Below the pieces are notes generated by a model. The model was not told where the DNA came from, searched no databases, and saw only the letters and a program-made list of their open reading frames with translations. A stretch of DNA of 17,910 nt from UBA2428 sp002343545 (GTDB lineage Bacteria; Bdellovibrionota; UBA2428). A program made the translations under genes and the position numbers. Positions 6,747 to 13,796 of the stretch are shown here, piece by piece (the stretch's first letter is position 1; each line of letters starts with the position of its first letter). The stretch is from assembly GCA_937952285.1 (NCBI GenBank), contig CALFZE010000070.1, forward strand, positions 1-17,910. Direction: 5' to 3'.

Positions 6747-7611
6747 CGAGACCTCCTCCGAATCCAAGTTTGGTCCGAAGCTGCTCGAAGTAGCCTCGGT
6801 TCGCTTGCGTGGTCAGGATGGGCTTGATCCAACGGACCGGGCGGCGGCTGATCCCCATTTCGATCGAGGCGTTCTCGGGCATCTCGATGCCGATCTGGCC
6901 GTCGAGCGTGAGGTGCGCCGACCCGCGATGGGGCAGGATCGAAACGACGACCCGCGCTTCGCCCGACAGGATGAAAGAACGACCCGGATGGTCCACGGGG
7001 CAGATGGGCGTCAGCACGAGGTTCTTGAGGCGCGGATGCACGACCGGGCCGCCCGCCGAAAAGCTGTAGGCCGTCGAGCCGAGCGAGGACGCGACGATGA
7101 GACCGTCGCCGCGCATCTTGGAAAAAAGCGTTTCGCCGTGGATGTCGACGACGTCGATGCGCAACACGACGAGACGCGAGAGCAAACCCTTCGAAACGAC
7201 GAAATCGTTCAGCGACCAGAGGGCCTCGCCGGATTGGTTCGACAGTCGACCCTCGAGTCCCCAGCGTTCCGTCATGCGGTAGCGCCCGCTCGCGAGGGCC
7301 TCGGCGAGCTCGCGCCCCCACTCTTCCAAGCGGGCGGGATCCTTCGGCGCGGCCTGCGGATGCAGGAAGCCCCGACCCGTTCCCGTGTGGATCGCGAGGA
7401 TCGGGATCCGCTCGCGCAGGGGCCCCATCTCGCGGATCGCGTTTAACACCGTGCCGTCCCCGCCGATCGCCACGACGAGATCCGAGCTCGCGTCGACTTC
7501 GGTCGAGGTCTTGAGTCCGACCCGTTCGGCTTCCCTCTGCAGGAGATCCGCCACGCGTTGGGATTCGGCGACGTCCGACTTGAAACGAAAGGCCAGGGAT
7601 TGCAGCGCCAT
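6736..7611 (-). CDS. nadK: NAD(+) kinase
   Basis: 291 residues from the ATG at 7611. A TTG at 7674 would add 21 residues of unrelated character and cross the palindrome at 7627-7649, so I prefer the ATG. The NAD kinase motifs are present in order: GGDGT at 50-54, a diverged GFL loop (TGTGRGFLHP at 76-85), ND at 135-136 where most enzymes have NE, DGLIVAS at 169-175, GSTAYS at 178-183 and SAGGP at 185-189. The enzyme phosphorylates NAD to NADP with ATP or polyphosphate in the cytoplasm. It is the first gene of the operon with recN and pmbA; nadK-recN pairing is common in bacteria. The gene diverges from secA. Confidence 0.94.
   Translation of the reverse strand: MALQSLAFRFKSDVAESQRVADLLQREAERVGLKTSTEVDASSDLVVAIGGDGTVLNAIREMGPLRERIPILAIHTGTGRGFLHPQAAPKDPARLEEWGRELAEALASGRYRMTERWGLEGRLSNQSGEALWSLNDFVVSKGLLSRLVVLRIDVVDIHGETLFSKMRGDGLIVASSLGSTAYSFSAGGPVVHPRLKNLVLTPICPVDHPGRSFILSGEARVVVSILPHRGSAHLTLDGQIGIEMPENASIEMGISRRPVRWIKPILTTQANRGYFEQLRTKLGFGGGLGAT
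6751..6759 (-). promoter_or_regulatory. Strong ribosome-binding site deciding the recN start
   Basis: The minus strand reads GGAGGAGGT, then four bases, then GTG at 6746. It lies inside the last codons of nadK. This near-perfect anti-16S match argues that GTG, not the upstream TTG at 6767, is the real start. Confidence 0.75.
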
Positions 7612-7626
7612 GTCCGATAACTTGGC

Positions 7627-7649
7627 ATGGACTCCGCACCCGAGTCCAT
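7627..7649. promoter_or_regulatory. Perfect 8-base palindrome in the nadK-secA divergent region
   Basis: ATGGACTC (7627-7634) and GAGTCCAT (7642-7649) are perfect inverted repeats around seven bases. The site lies 16 bases upstream of the nadK ATG and about 110 bases upstream of secA. It could be an operator for a dimeric regulator or, if transcribed, a hairpin in the nadK leader. I do not recognise the regulator. Confidence 0.4.
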
Positions 7650-7757
7650 ACGCTCTCGGCTCCAACCCATACAAATGAGCGGTCCGAAGCCGAAGCCCGA
7701 AATAACGCCTTGCACCAAACTCGCGGCCCCGGGCTAAGGATGCTAGCTTTCGCCGTG

Positions 7758-10544
7758 ATGCTTCTGTCTTACGCTTTGAAGAAACTTGTTGGTACCAAGA
7801 ACGACCGCGAGATCAAGCGCATGCTGCCGATCGTCCAGGCGATCAACCAGCGCGAGCTCGATTACCGGAAGCTCACGGACGCTCAGCTCCAAGCCAAGAC
7901 CGGCGAGTTCAAAGAGAAACTCGCCCGCGGCGCGACCCTCGACGACATCCTCGTCGACGCCTTCGCGGCCTGCCGCGAGGCCGGCTCCCGCGTCCTGAAC
8001 ATGCGTCACTTCGACGTCCAGATGATCGGTGCCTACGGCCTCCACAAGGGCATGATCGCCGAAATGAAGACGGGCGAAGGCAAGACCCTCGTCGGTACGC
8101 TCGCTTGCTATTTGAACGCGCTCTCGGGCAAGGGCGTCCACGTCGTCACGGTGAACGACTACCTCGCCAAACGCGACTCGGAATGGATGGGTCGCCTGCA
8201 CCGCTTCATGGGCCTCGAGGTGGGTTGCATCACGAACTCGCTGCGCGACCACGAACGCAAGGCGATGTACAACGCCGACATCACCTACGGTACGAACAAC
8301 GAGTTCGGCTTCGATTACCTGCGCGACAACATGAAGCCCGCCCTCGAGAACTACGTCCAGCGGGACCACAACTTCGCGATCGTCGACGAAGTCGACTCCA
8401 TCCTGATCGACGAAGCCCGGACGCCGCTCATCATCTCGGGTCCCTCCGAGGACTCGACCGACCTTTACTACGTCACGGACCGCGCCGTGCGCGTGCTCAA
8501 GCGCGACATCGACTACACCCTCGACGAGAAGCACCGGAGCGTCACGCTCACGGAAGACGGCGTCGGCAAGGTCGAGAAGTTCCTCGGCGTGAATAACCTC
8601 TACGACCCCGAGAACATCCAGCTCGTGCACCACGTCCACGCCTCGCTCAAGGCGCACGCCGTCTTCCGCAAGGATACGGACTACGTCTCGCGCGACGGCC
8701 AGATCATCATCGTCGACGAGTTCACGGGTCGCCTCATGCCGGGCCGCCGCTGGTCGGACGGCCTTCACCAGGCCGTCGAGGCCAAAGAAGGCGTCACGAT
8801 CGAGGCCGAGAACCAGACCCTCGCCACGATCACGCTGCAGAACTACTTCCGTCTCTACTCGAAGCTCTCGGGCATGACGGGTACGGCCGACACGGAAGCC
8901 GCCGAGTTCAAGAAGATCTACAACCTCGAAGTGCTCGTCGTCCCGCCGAACCGTCCGATGGTCCGCCGCGACTCGAACGACCTCGTCTTCCGGAACGAGG
9001 CGGGCAAGTACCGCGCCGTCATCAAGGACATCGAAGAGAAGTACAAGGCCGGCCGCCCCGTGCTCGTGGGCACGGTCTCGGTCGCCAAGTCCGAGCGCGT
9101 CTCCAAGCTCCTCTCGCGCCTGAACATCCCGCACCAGGTCCTCAACGCGAAGAACCACGAGCGCGAAGCCGAGATCATCTCGGACGCCGGCAAGCTGAAC
9201 GGCGTCACGATCGCCACGAACATGGCCGGCCGCGGAACGGACATCTTGCTGCAGTCGGGCGTCAAGGACGTCGGCGGCCTTCACGTCATCGGCACCGAAC
9301 GCCACGAATCGCGCCGGATCGACAACCAGCTGCGCGGCCGCGCGGGCCGCCAGGGCGACCCCGGCTCCTCGCAGTTCTACCTCTCGCTCGAAGACGATCT
9401 CATGCGGATCTTCGCGAGCGACCGCGTGATCGCGATCATGGACAAGCTCGGTTTCGAGGAAGACCAACCCATCTCGGACGGCCTCGTCACGAAGTCCATC
9501 CAGAATGCGCAGAAGAAAGTGGAAATGCACCACTTCGACCAGCGCGAGCACCTGCTCAAGTACGACGACGTCCTGAGCAAGCAGCGCGAAGTCATCTACT
9601 CCATGCGCCGCCGCGTGCTCGAAGGCCGCGATATGAAGCTCCTCGTGGGCGACCTCAGCAAGGAGCTCGTCGAGGACATCGTGCTCCAGTTCGCCGACGC
9701 CAAGACCGACGCGCGCCAATGGAACTGGAAGATGCTGGGCGAAGCGCTCAAGTCCACGCTCGCCGTGGATTTCGGCGAAGCCGAGCAGAAGGAATTCCTC
9801 GCGCGCGCCGACGCCAAGGGCCTCCGCCCCGAAGAAGTCGTGGCCTGGGCCACGGAACGCGCCCAATCGCTTTACGCCGAAAAGGAAAAGGGCGTCGGCG
9901 AGAAGACGATGCGCGACATCGAACGCTATTTCTTCATCCAGGCGATCGACCATCACTGGAAGGAGCACCTGCTCGCGCTCGATCACCTGAAGGAAGGCAT
10001 CCATTTGCGCGGCTACGCGCAGAAGGATCCCCTCGTCGAGTACCGCAAGGAAGGCTTCGCGCTCTTCCGCATGCTCGACAAGGTCATCCGCCAGACCGCG
10101 CTCTCGCGTCTCTATACCGTCCGGCTGCTGAGCCCCGAGGAACAGGCCGAGCAGCGCCGCATCGCCGAAGCCCAAGCCGCCGCGGCCGAGCAGTGCATGC
10201 AGATGTCGGGCCCGAGTCTCGACGGCGAGGCCGCGGAAGGCGGGGGCGTGGAAGCTCCGCCGGCCGCGCGCCTGGCCCCCGAAGGGGAACCCGAAGCTCC
10301 GGCGGAACCCGCGCCGATGCCGACGGGCGTGGCCGCCGCCCTGAACTTCATGAAGCAGTACCAATCGCAAAAAATGCAGCAGATCCAGAAAGCCGAAACC
10401 TCGTCGGGCCAAGTCGAAGCCGGCGCGGGTGGCGGCGGCGGAAGCGCACGTCCCGTGACGAACGCCCAGCCCAAGGTCGGTCGCAATGACCCCTGCTTCT
10501 GCGGGTCGGGCAAGAAGTACAAGCACTGCCACGGCGCCGAGTAG
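7758..10544 (+). CDS. secA: Preprotein translocase ATPase SecA
   Basis: 928 residues from the ATG at 7758, which matches the usual SecA start (short hydrophobic lead, KKLVGTKNDREIKR, then PIVQAINQRE). An upstream ATG at 7740 would add six residues and cannot be excluded; neither has a good ribosome site. Walker A is MKTGEGKT at 103-110. Walker B begins at D210 (DEVDSILIDEA). The motifs TNMAGRGTDI and GRAGRQGDPGSS mark the second nucleotide-binding fold. A variable Ala/Pro/Glu-rich linker precedes a C-terminal zinc-binding SEC-C tail with Cys913, Cys915, Cys924 and His925. SecA drives proteins through SecYEG using ATP and would export the signal-peptide proteins seen here. It is a single-gene transcription unit with its own terminator. 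Confidence 0.98.
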   Translation: MLLSYALKKLVGTKNDREIKRMLPIVQAINQRELDYRKLTDAQLQAKTGEFKEKLARGATLDDILVDAFAACREAGSRVLNMRHFDVQMIGAYGLHKGMIAEMKTGEGKTLVGTLACYLNALSGKGVHVVTVNDYLAKRDSEWMGRLHRFMGLEVGCITNSLRDHERKAMYNADITYGTNNEFGFDYLRDNMKPALENYVQRDHNFAIVDEVDSILIDEARTPLIISGPSEDSTDLYYVTDRAVRVLKRDIDYTLDEKHRSVTLTEDGVGKVEKFLGVNNLYDPENIQLVHHVHASLKAHAVFRKDTDYVSRDGQIIIVDEFTGRLMPGRRWSDGLHQAVEAKEGVTIEAENQTLATITLQNYFRLYSKLSGMTGTADTEAAEFKKIYNLEVLVVPPNRPMVRRDSNDLVFRNEAGKYRAVIKDIEEKYKAGRPVLVGTVSVAKSERVSKLLSRLNIPHQVLNAKNHEREAEIISDAGKLNGVTIATNMAGRGTDILLQSGVKDVGGLHVIGTERHESRRIDNQLRGRAGRQGDPGSSQFYLSLEDDLMRIFASDRVIAIMDKLGFEEDQPISDGLVTKSIQNAQKKVEMHHFDQREHLLKYDDVLSKQREVIYSMRRRVLEGRDMKLLVGDLSKELVEDIVLQFADAKTDARQWNWKMLGEALKSTLAVDFGEAEQKEFLARADAKGLRPEEVVAWATERAQSLYAEKEKGVGEKTMRDIERYFFIQAIDHHWKEHLLALDHLKEGIHLRGYAQKDPLVEYRKEGFALFRMLDKVIRQTALSRLYTVRLLSPEEQAEQRRIAEAQAAAAEQCMQMSGPSLDGEAAEGGGVEAPPAARLAPEGEPEAPAEPAPMPTGVAAALNFMKQYQSQKMQQIQKAETSSGQVEAGAGGGGGSARPVTNAQPKVGRNDPCFCGSGKKYKHCHGAE

Positions 10545-10553
10545 GGCCGTAGG

Positions 10554-10605
10554 AAAAGCCCGCTTTGGCATCGCCCCAAAATGGCGGTGCCAAAGCGGGC
10601 TTTTT
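10554..10605. terminator. Strong intrinsic terminator after secA, works on both strands by sequence
   Basis: The stem is AAAAGCCCGCTTTGGCA (10554-10570) paired with its exact complement (10588-10604). It extends inward by five more pairs (TCGCC with GGCGG, one T-G wobble) to a seven-base loop. It ends in TTTTT on the plus strand and starts with AAAA, so a U-tract also exists on the minus strand. It begins nine bases after the secA stop and insulates secA from the sigma-54 gene that follows. Confidence 0.93.
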
Positions 10606-10661
10606 GTCGAGTCTTTGATCAGCCCCGAATCCTTAAGTCCTTGATGCCCCGACGAGCGGGG

Positions 10662-10678
10662 TTGGCACCGTGCTTGCT
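10662..10678 (+). promoter_or_regulatory. Sigma-54 promoter (-24/-12) for the first secreted paralog
   Basis: The site TTGGCACCGTGCTTGCT matches the sigma-54 consensus YTGGCACGRNNNTTGCW at all defined positions but one. The invariant GG (10664-10665) and GC (10676-10677) are separated by exactly ten bases. Transcription should begin near 10689, about 32 bases before the ATG. A short CCCCG/CGGGG inverted repeat (10647-10661) touches its upstream side. Such promoters need an enhancer-binding ATPase. Confidence 0.85.
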
Positions 10679-10709
10679 CAAGGCACGGCAACCCATTCTC
10701 AAACGTATC

Positions 10710-10715
10710 AAGGAG
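10710..10715 (+). promoter_or_regulatory. Strong ribosome-binding site, first paralog
   Basis: AAGGAG lies five bases before the ATG at 10721. Most genes in this window lack so clear a site, and the second paralog has the same one. This indicates high translation and fixes the start. Confidence 0.8.
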
Positions 10716-10720
10716 CCCCC

Positions 10721-11242
10721 ATGAAAGTTCTCAGCCTCGTTCTCAGCGCCCTCGCCCTCGTCACGACCCTCGAATCCCAAGCCCGCTCGATGCTACCCGA
10801 GCGCCCCCTCCTCCAACTCAAGACGGACGACGTGAACAACGTCCGCACGAGCAACTTCCGTTACGGCGCGATGACGGTCACCGTCACGAACTACGGCACG
10901 CTCGAAGTCGACTCCATCGGCGGCGGCCGCAAGAGCAAGACCCTCGCCCCCGAGAACTTCTCCTTGATCAAGCACTACGTCCTTCGTCTCTCGAACGCGG
11001 AGACCAAGACCACCCGCCTACCGGTCGTCTGCATGGCGATGCCGAACGGCTACCGCGACGGACTCGCGATCGCCCGCAACTTCCGCGACGAGCGCAGCCT
11101 TCCCGGCGTCCTCCGCCCGGTCTGGGAAGAAAGCGGCTGCATGTACAGCCAGACCGTCAACTTCGTCGAAGAATCCGCCAACGAACAGGCCGAGCAGCTC
11201 GTCTTGATCGTCCGCGTCCTCGCCCTCGAAGCCTTGAACTAA
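10721..11242 (+). CDS. Small secreted two-cysteine protein, paralog 1 (unrecognised family)
   Basis: 173 residues. Residues 1-21 are a likely Sec signal peptide (hydrophobic 3-17, cleavage after SQA), leaving a mature protein of about 150 residues. I recognise no named family. It is clearly a paralog of the next gene. Shared blocks are LLxLKTDDV at 30-38, GTLE at 59-62, the ENxxL region at 78-82, VCMAxP with Cys104, PGxLRPVW at 128-135, a second Cys at 140, and the C-terminal LALEAL. The two cysteines lie 36 residues apart in both proteins and probably form a disulfide outside the cytoplasm. Alternating polar and hydrophobic residues suggest a mostly beta fold. It is transcribed alone from a sigma-54 promoter, so it is likely induced under a specific condition and made in quantity. 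Confidence 0.88.
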   Translation: MKVLSLVLSALALVTTLESQARSMLPERPLLQLKTDDVNNVRTSNFRYGAMTVTVTNYGTLEVDSIGGGRKSKTLAPENFSLIKHYVLRLSNAETKTTRLPVVCMAMPNGYRDGLAIARNFRDERSLPGVLRPVWEESGCMYSQTVNFVEESANEQAEQLVLIVRVLALEALN

Positions 11243-11264
11243 GCCGACGCTCCCTTTGTCGTTG

Positions 11265-11307
11265 GCGCCAAGGGCGGTCGGAGCTTCGGCCCGATCGCCC
11301 TTGGCGC
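11265..11307. repeat. Long hairpin between the two paralogs
   Basis: GCGCCAAGGGCG (11265-11276) and CGCCCTTGGCGC (11296-11307) are perfect 12-base inverted repeats. Five more pairs inside (GTCGG with CCGAT, one G-T) leave a loop of about nine bases. The left arm also sits in a perfect palindrome, TTGGCGCCAA (11262-11271). No T-run follows. It may end or stabilise the first paralog's mRNA, or be the upstream activator site for the second sigma-54 promoter, whose start is about 160 bases away. Confidence 0.7.
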
Positions 11308-11419
11308 ATCTCGTCGTCCCGAATCGCCCGACCCGCGACCTCGTCCTCCACGCCGCGTCCCGCCATGGGGAGGGAAGCGCCCGCGAGGAATCGTTTCTCG
11401 GCCTTCCCATCAACTTGGT

Positions 11420-11436
11420 TTGGCACTCGATTTGCT
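11420..11436 (+). promoter_or_regulatory. Sigma-54 promoter (-24/-12) for the second secreted paralog
   Basis: The site TTGGCACTCGATTTGCT keeps TTGGCAC and TTGCT with the invariant GG (11422-11423) and GC (11434-11435) ten bases apart. It misses only the G and R just after the CAC. Transcription should begin near 11447, about 49 bases before the ATG. It aligns without gaps to the site in front of paralog 1. Confidence 0.82.
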
Positions 11437-11483
11437 CTAAGCCATACGAGTGCTTTCACGAAGGCCACCGAGGCCTTCTATAC

Positions 11484-11489
11484 AAGGAG
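11484..11489 (+). promoter_or_regulatory. Strong ribosome-binding site, second paralog
   Basis: AAGGAG lies six bases before the ATG at 11496, in a context (TATACAAGGAG) very like that of paralog 1 (TATCAAGGAG). It chooses the start over longer upstream frames, which cross the promoter. Confidence 0.8.
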
Positions 11490-11495
11490 TGGCCA

Positions 11496-12020
11496 ATGAA
11501 ACGTTTCGCATTTTCCGCCCTCGCCCTCGCCCTCGCCGCCTTCTCTCTTTTCGCCTCGCCGGCGCACGCGGCCCGGGCTCTCCTCGAGCTCAAGACGGAC
11601 GACGTCGCGGCGCAAACTCGGGCGCCCCTCACGAACCCCTTCCCGTCGATGACGCTCACGCTGCGCGACGACGGCACGCTCGAGATCCAATCCCAAATCA
11701 AGGGCCGCAAGGTGATCCGCCTGGCCGCCGAGAACTACGACCTTCTCGCGGCGAACGTCGCGATGCTTTCGTCCGCGCGCCTTCAGAGTCAGCGCATCCA
11801 GACCGTCTGCATGGCCCTTCCCCGCGACTTCCGCGATACCCTTTCGGTCGCGCAAGGCTTCAGCTTCCTCGAAGACACGCCCGGAAGCCTGCGCCCGGTT
11901 TGGGCCCAGCCGGGTTGCTACTGGGGCGACAAGCTCGAGCCGCTCGAGCTCGGCCAACGCCAACGCGCGAGCGAACTCGTCTTCGGCTTGCGCTTGCTCG
12001 CGATCGAAGCCCTGCCCTAA
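11496..12020 (+). CDS. Small secreted two-cysteine protein, paralog 2 (unrecognised family)
   Basis: 174 residues. The signal peptide covers residues 1-25 (MKRF, a Leu/Ala core, cleavage after AHA), more classical than in paralog 1. The mature part aligns along its whole length with paralog 1: LLELKTDDV at 29-37, DDGTLEIQS, GRK at 70-72, AAEN at 77-80, VCMALP with Cys105, PGSLRPVW at 129-136, Cys141 and a terminal LLAIEAL. The loop after TDDV differs most, with three extra residues here. Identity is moderate, so the duplication is not recent, yet both keep their own sigma-54 promoter and ribosome site. No membrane anchor or enzyme motif is visible. Function unknown; an exported structural, binding or inhibitor role is possible but not shown. 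Confidence 0.88.
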   Translation: MKRFAFSALALALAAFSLFASPAHAARALLELKTDDVAAQTRAPLTNPFPSMTLTLRDDGTLEIQSQIKGRKVIRLAAENYDLLAANVAMLSSARLQSQRIQTVCMALPRDFRDTLSVAQGFSFLEDTPGSLRPVWAQPGCYWGDKLEPLELGQRQRASELVFGLRLLAIEALP

Positions 12021-12044
12021 TCCTCCCCACGCGGTCGGCGCCGG

Positions 12045-12073
12045 TTTACAGACCGTGACGCTGACCGTATCCT
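12045..12073 (+). promoter_or_regulatory. Sigma-70 type promoter for the lipoprotein gene
   Basis: TTTACA (12045-12050) and TATCCT (12068-12073) are separated by 17 bases, a good match to TTGACA/TATAAT. Transcription would begin at about 12080, which is the first base of the GTG start codon. Confidence 0.55.
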
Positions 12074-12079
12074 GATCGG

Positions 12080-12685
12080 GTGAAAAGGCTTGCGCGTTTG
12101 TCGATCGCCGCTTGGTCGCGCTCCGCGCTCGCTTTGGCTTTGGCCTCGTCGTTTCTGGCGGGTTGCGAACTCTTCGCGAAAGAAGAGCACCTCATGGACG
12201 TCACGATCGAGCCCGCCGAACCCGTCCTCTTCGACTACGAGATCCAGCTGCAGATCGGTACGGATGCCAACGGGGTCCCGATCTACAAAATCATCTCGCC
12301 GGGCTGGATTCGGATCAACACGACGTTCACGAACAAAGATCCCAAAAAGCCGGTGACCATCATGGCGGTCAAGATCGTCGATACTTCGAACGACTCGGAA
12401 TGCGTCATCAAGCCCGAAAACGCCGCCCTACCGATCGCCGAACTCACGGTCGCGCCGACCGATACTAGCGTGGACGGCACGCACAAGAAAAAAGTGACGG
12501 ACATGTATTGCGGCAGCATCGCCCTGGAGCCCCGGGGGGATACTGCGAACGAAGCGACCGATCCGACCGCGAAGCCCAATATCGAGTACGGTAAGAGCTT
12601 CCGCCTCGAGGTTCTGGGTTACACCGGTACGCTGGCGGAACCCTCCGGACGCCTCATCAAGTCGGTCACGTTCTCGACGCAGTAG
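12080..12685 (+). CDS. Putative outer-membrane lipoprotein of unknown function
   Basis: 201 residues from the GTG at 12080. A basic N-terminus is followed by a hydrophobic stretch and the lipobox LAGC, so Cys29 would be lipidated and become the mature N-terminus. Position +2 is Glu, not Asp, which by the E. coli Lol rule favours the outer membrane. The mature 173 residues look like beta strands of an immunoglobulin-like fold (alternating IxIxT, VTIMAVKIVD, FRLEVLGYTG), with two further cysteines in DSECVIK and MYCGS that could form a disulfide. I recognise no named family. There is no ribosome site; the promoter places the transcript start on the start codon. Its last 20 bases overlap the convergent radical SAM gene. 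Confidence 0.75.
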   Translation: MKRLARLSIAAWSRSALALALASSFLAGCELFAKEEHLMDVTIEPAEPVLFDYEIQLQIGTDANGVPIYKIISPGWIRINTTFTNKDPKKPVTIMAVKIVDTSNDSECVIKPENAALPIAELTVAPTDTSVDGTHKKKVTDMYCGSIALEPRGDTANEATDPTAKPNIEYGKSFRLEVLGYTGTLAEPSGRLIKSVTFSTQ

Positions 12686-13661
12686 GCGCCGAGAGGCGGC
12701 CCTGCCAGGTGTCGCGGCGCTCGAGCTCGCGCTCGAACCAATCGAAGAAGCGGCCCTTCTGGCTGACCCACGCGGGCGCAACGAGCTTCGATGACTCCGT
12801 CTCGCCCGTGATGCGATGGATCTCGATCTCGGGGCGCAGACGTTCGATCAGACGCACGACGATGTCGCCGTAAGCCTCCGCGCTCAGCAGTTCGAAGGGC
12901 TCCTTGCCGTAGAGCCAGGCGAGCTTCGTGCCGCGGATGACGTGGAGCATCTGCAGCTTGATCCCGTGCGTACCGCTCGCGTCGGCCAAGCGGACCGTCT
13001 CGGCCATGTCGTCGTAGGTCTCGTTCGGGAATCCCAGGATGACGTGCGTGATGACGGGCACGCGCGCGGCGTTCAGTTTTTCCATCGCGACGACGTAGTC
13101 CTCGACCGTCTCCTGGCGGTTCACCCATTCGAGACGGTTCTGGAAGGCGCTCTGCAGGCCCAGCTCGACCGTGAAGTAAGGCAGCCGCTCGCGAAGCTCG
13201 GGGAGGTAGGCCACGTTCTCGTCGTTCACGCAGTCCGGGCGGGTCGCGACGCTCAGACCTACGATCGACTCGTCCAGCAGCGCCTGCTCGAAGCGCTCGC
13301 GCATGACCTCGACGGGCGCGTAGGTGTTCGTGAAGGCCTGGAAGTAGGCGATGGACTTGTCGGCGCCGTAGCGCCGCTTGGCGAAATCGCGGCCCTTGCG
13401 AATCTGCTCGGCGATGGCGAGCTTGGGGTCCTGGTGGGGCGAGAGCGAGCCTTCCTGCGAGCAGTACGCGCAGCCGCCGTAGCCCTTCGTGCCGTCGCGG
13501 TTCGGGCAATCGAAGCCGGCGTCGACGCCGACCTTGTAGACGACGCCGCCGAAGCGCTCGATCAAACGATCCTTGAAGGAGTTCCAGCGACGCACGCGGG
13601 GCGGCTTGCCGAGCAGCTTTTCGGAGGCCGTCGGCGGGATCGGAAAGAGGCGCGCGTCCAT
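12666..13661 (-). CDS. Radical SAM protein, TIGR01212/YhcC family
   Basis: 331 residues from the ATG at 13661; the track of homology starts soon after, at RRWNSFKDRLIERFGGVVYK. The iron-sulfur cluster cysteines are Cys52, Cys64 and Cys67 in CPNRDGTKGYGGCAYC, the spacing typical of this family rather than the usual CxxxCxxC. Other family blocks are FQAFTNTYAP, SVATRPDCV, VELGLQS and THVILGFPNE. E. coli YhcC and B. subtilis YtqA are relatives whose biochemical role is, to my knowledge, not settled; an RNA-modification role has been suggested by similarity to elongator-type proteins. Family assignment is firm, function is not. The gene diverges from the MnmC-like methyltransferase gene and its 3' end overlaps the lipoprotein gene. 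Confidence 0.93.
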   Translation of the reverse strand: MDARLFPIPPTASEKLLGKPPRVRRWNSFKDRLIERFGGVVYKVGVDAGFDCPNRDGTKGYGGCAYCSQEGSLSPHQDPKLAIAEQIRKGRDFAKRRYGADKSIAYFQAFTNTYAPVEVMRERFEQALLDESIVGLSVATRPDCVNDENVAYLPELRERLPYFTVELGLQSAFQNRLEWVNRQETVEDYVVAMEKLNAARVPVITHVILGFPNETYDDMAETVRLADASGTHGIKLQMLHVIRGTKLAWLYGKEPFELLSAEAYGDIVVRLIERLRPEIEIHRITGETESSKLVAPAWVSQKGRFFDWFERELERRDTWQGRLSAPTASRT

Positions 13662-13796
13662 GGGGCCTTTTTGGGAGAGGGGTCCGCGTCGGTCAAGAAC
13701 TATCCGGAGGGGCTCTCCCGCTTCCGCATGGACAGGCGCCATTTTCCGGGCGACGGGCCTCGATTGGGCCGGCGACTCGCCCTAGCTTCGCCCCCC

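Noticed and set aside
6747..6767. Upstream TTG start for recN at 6767
   Set aside because: The GTG at 6746 has a near-perfect ribosome site and gives the standard RecN N-terminus.
10554..10605. Secretion-responsive attenuator or riboswitch after secA
   Set aside because: The structure is a plain long intrinsic terminator directly after the stop codon, with no alternative pairing that I could see.
7743..10691. 982-codon open frame antisense to secA
   Set aside because: It mirrors SecA, whose motifs are complete on the plus strand. Its composition is the Val/Asp/Glu/Arg-rich pattern typical of antisense frames in GC-rich DNA, with no domain.
11420..11448. Sigma-70 reading of TTGGCA-17-CATACG before paralog 2
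   Set aside because: The -10 box is poor, and the same bases fit a sigma-54 -24/-12 site far better. The other paralog has the matching sigma-54 site but no sigma-70 -10 box.
12283..12579. 98-codon frame antisense to the lipoprotein gene
   Set aside because: The lipoprotein has a lipobox and a sensible mature domain; the antisense frame has neither a promoter nor a known domain.
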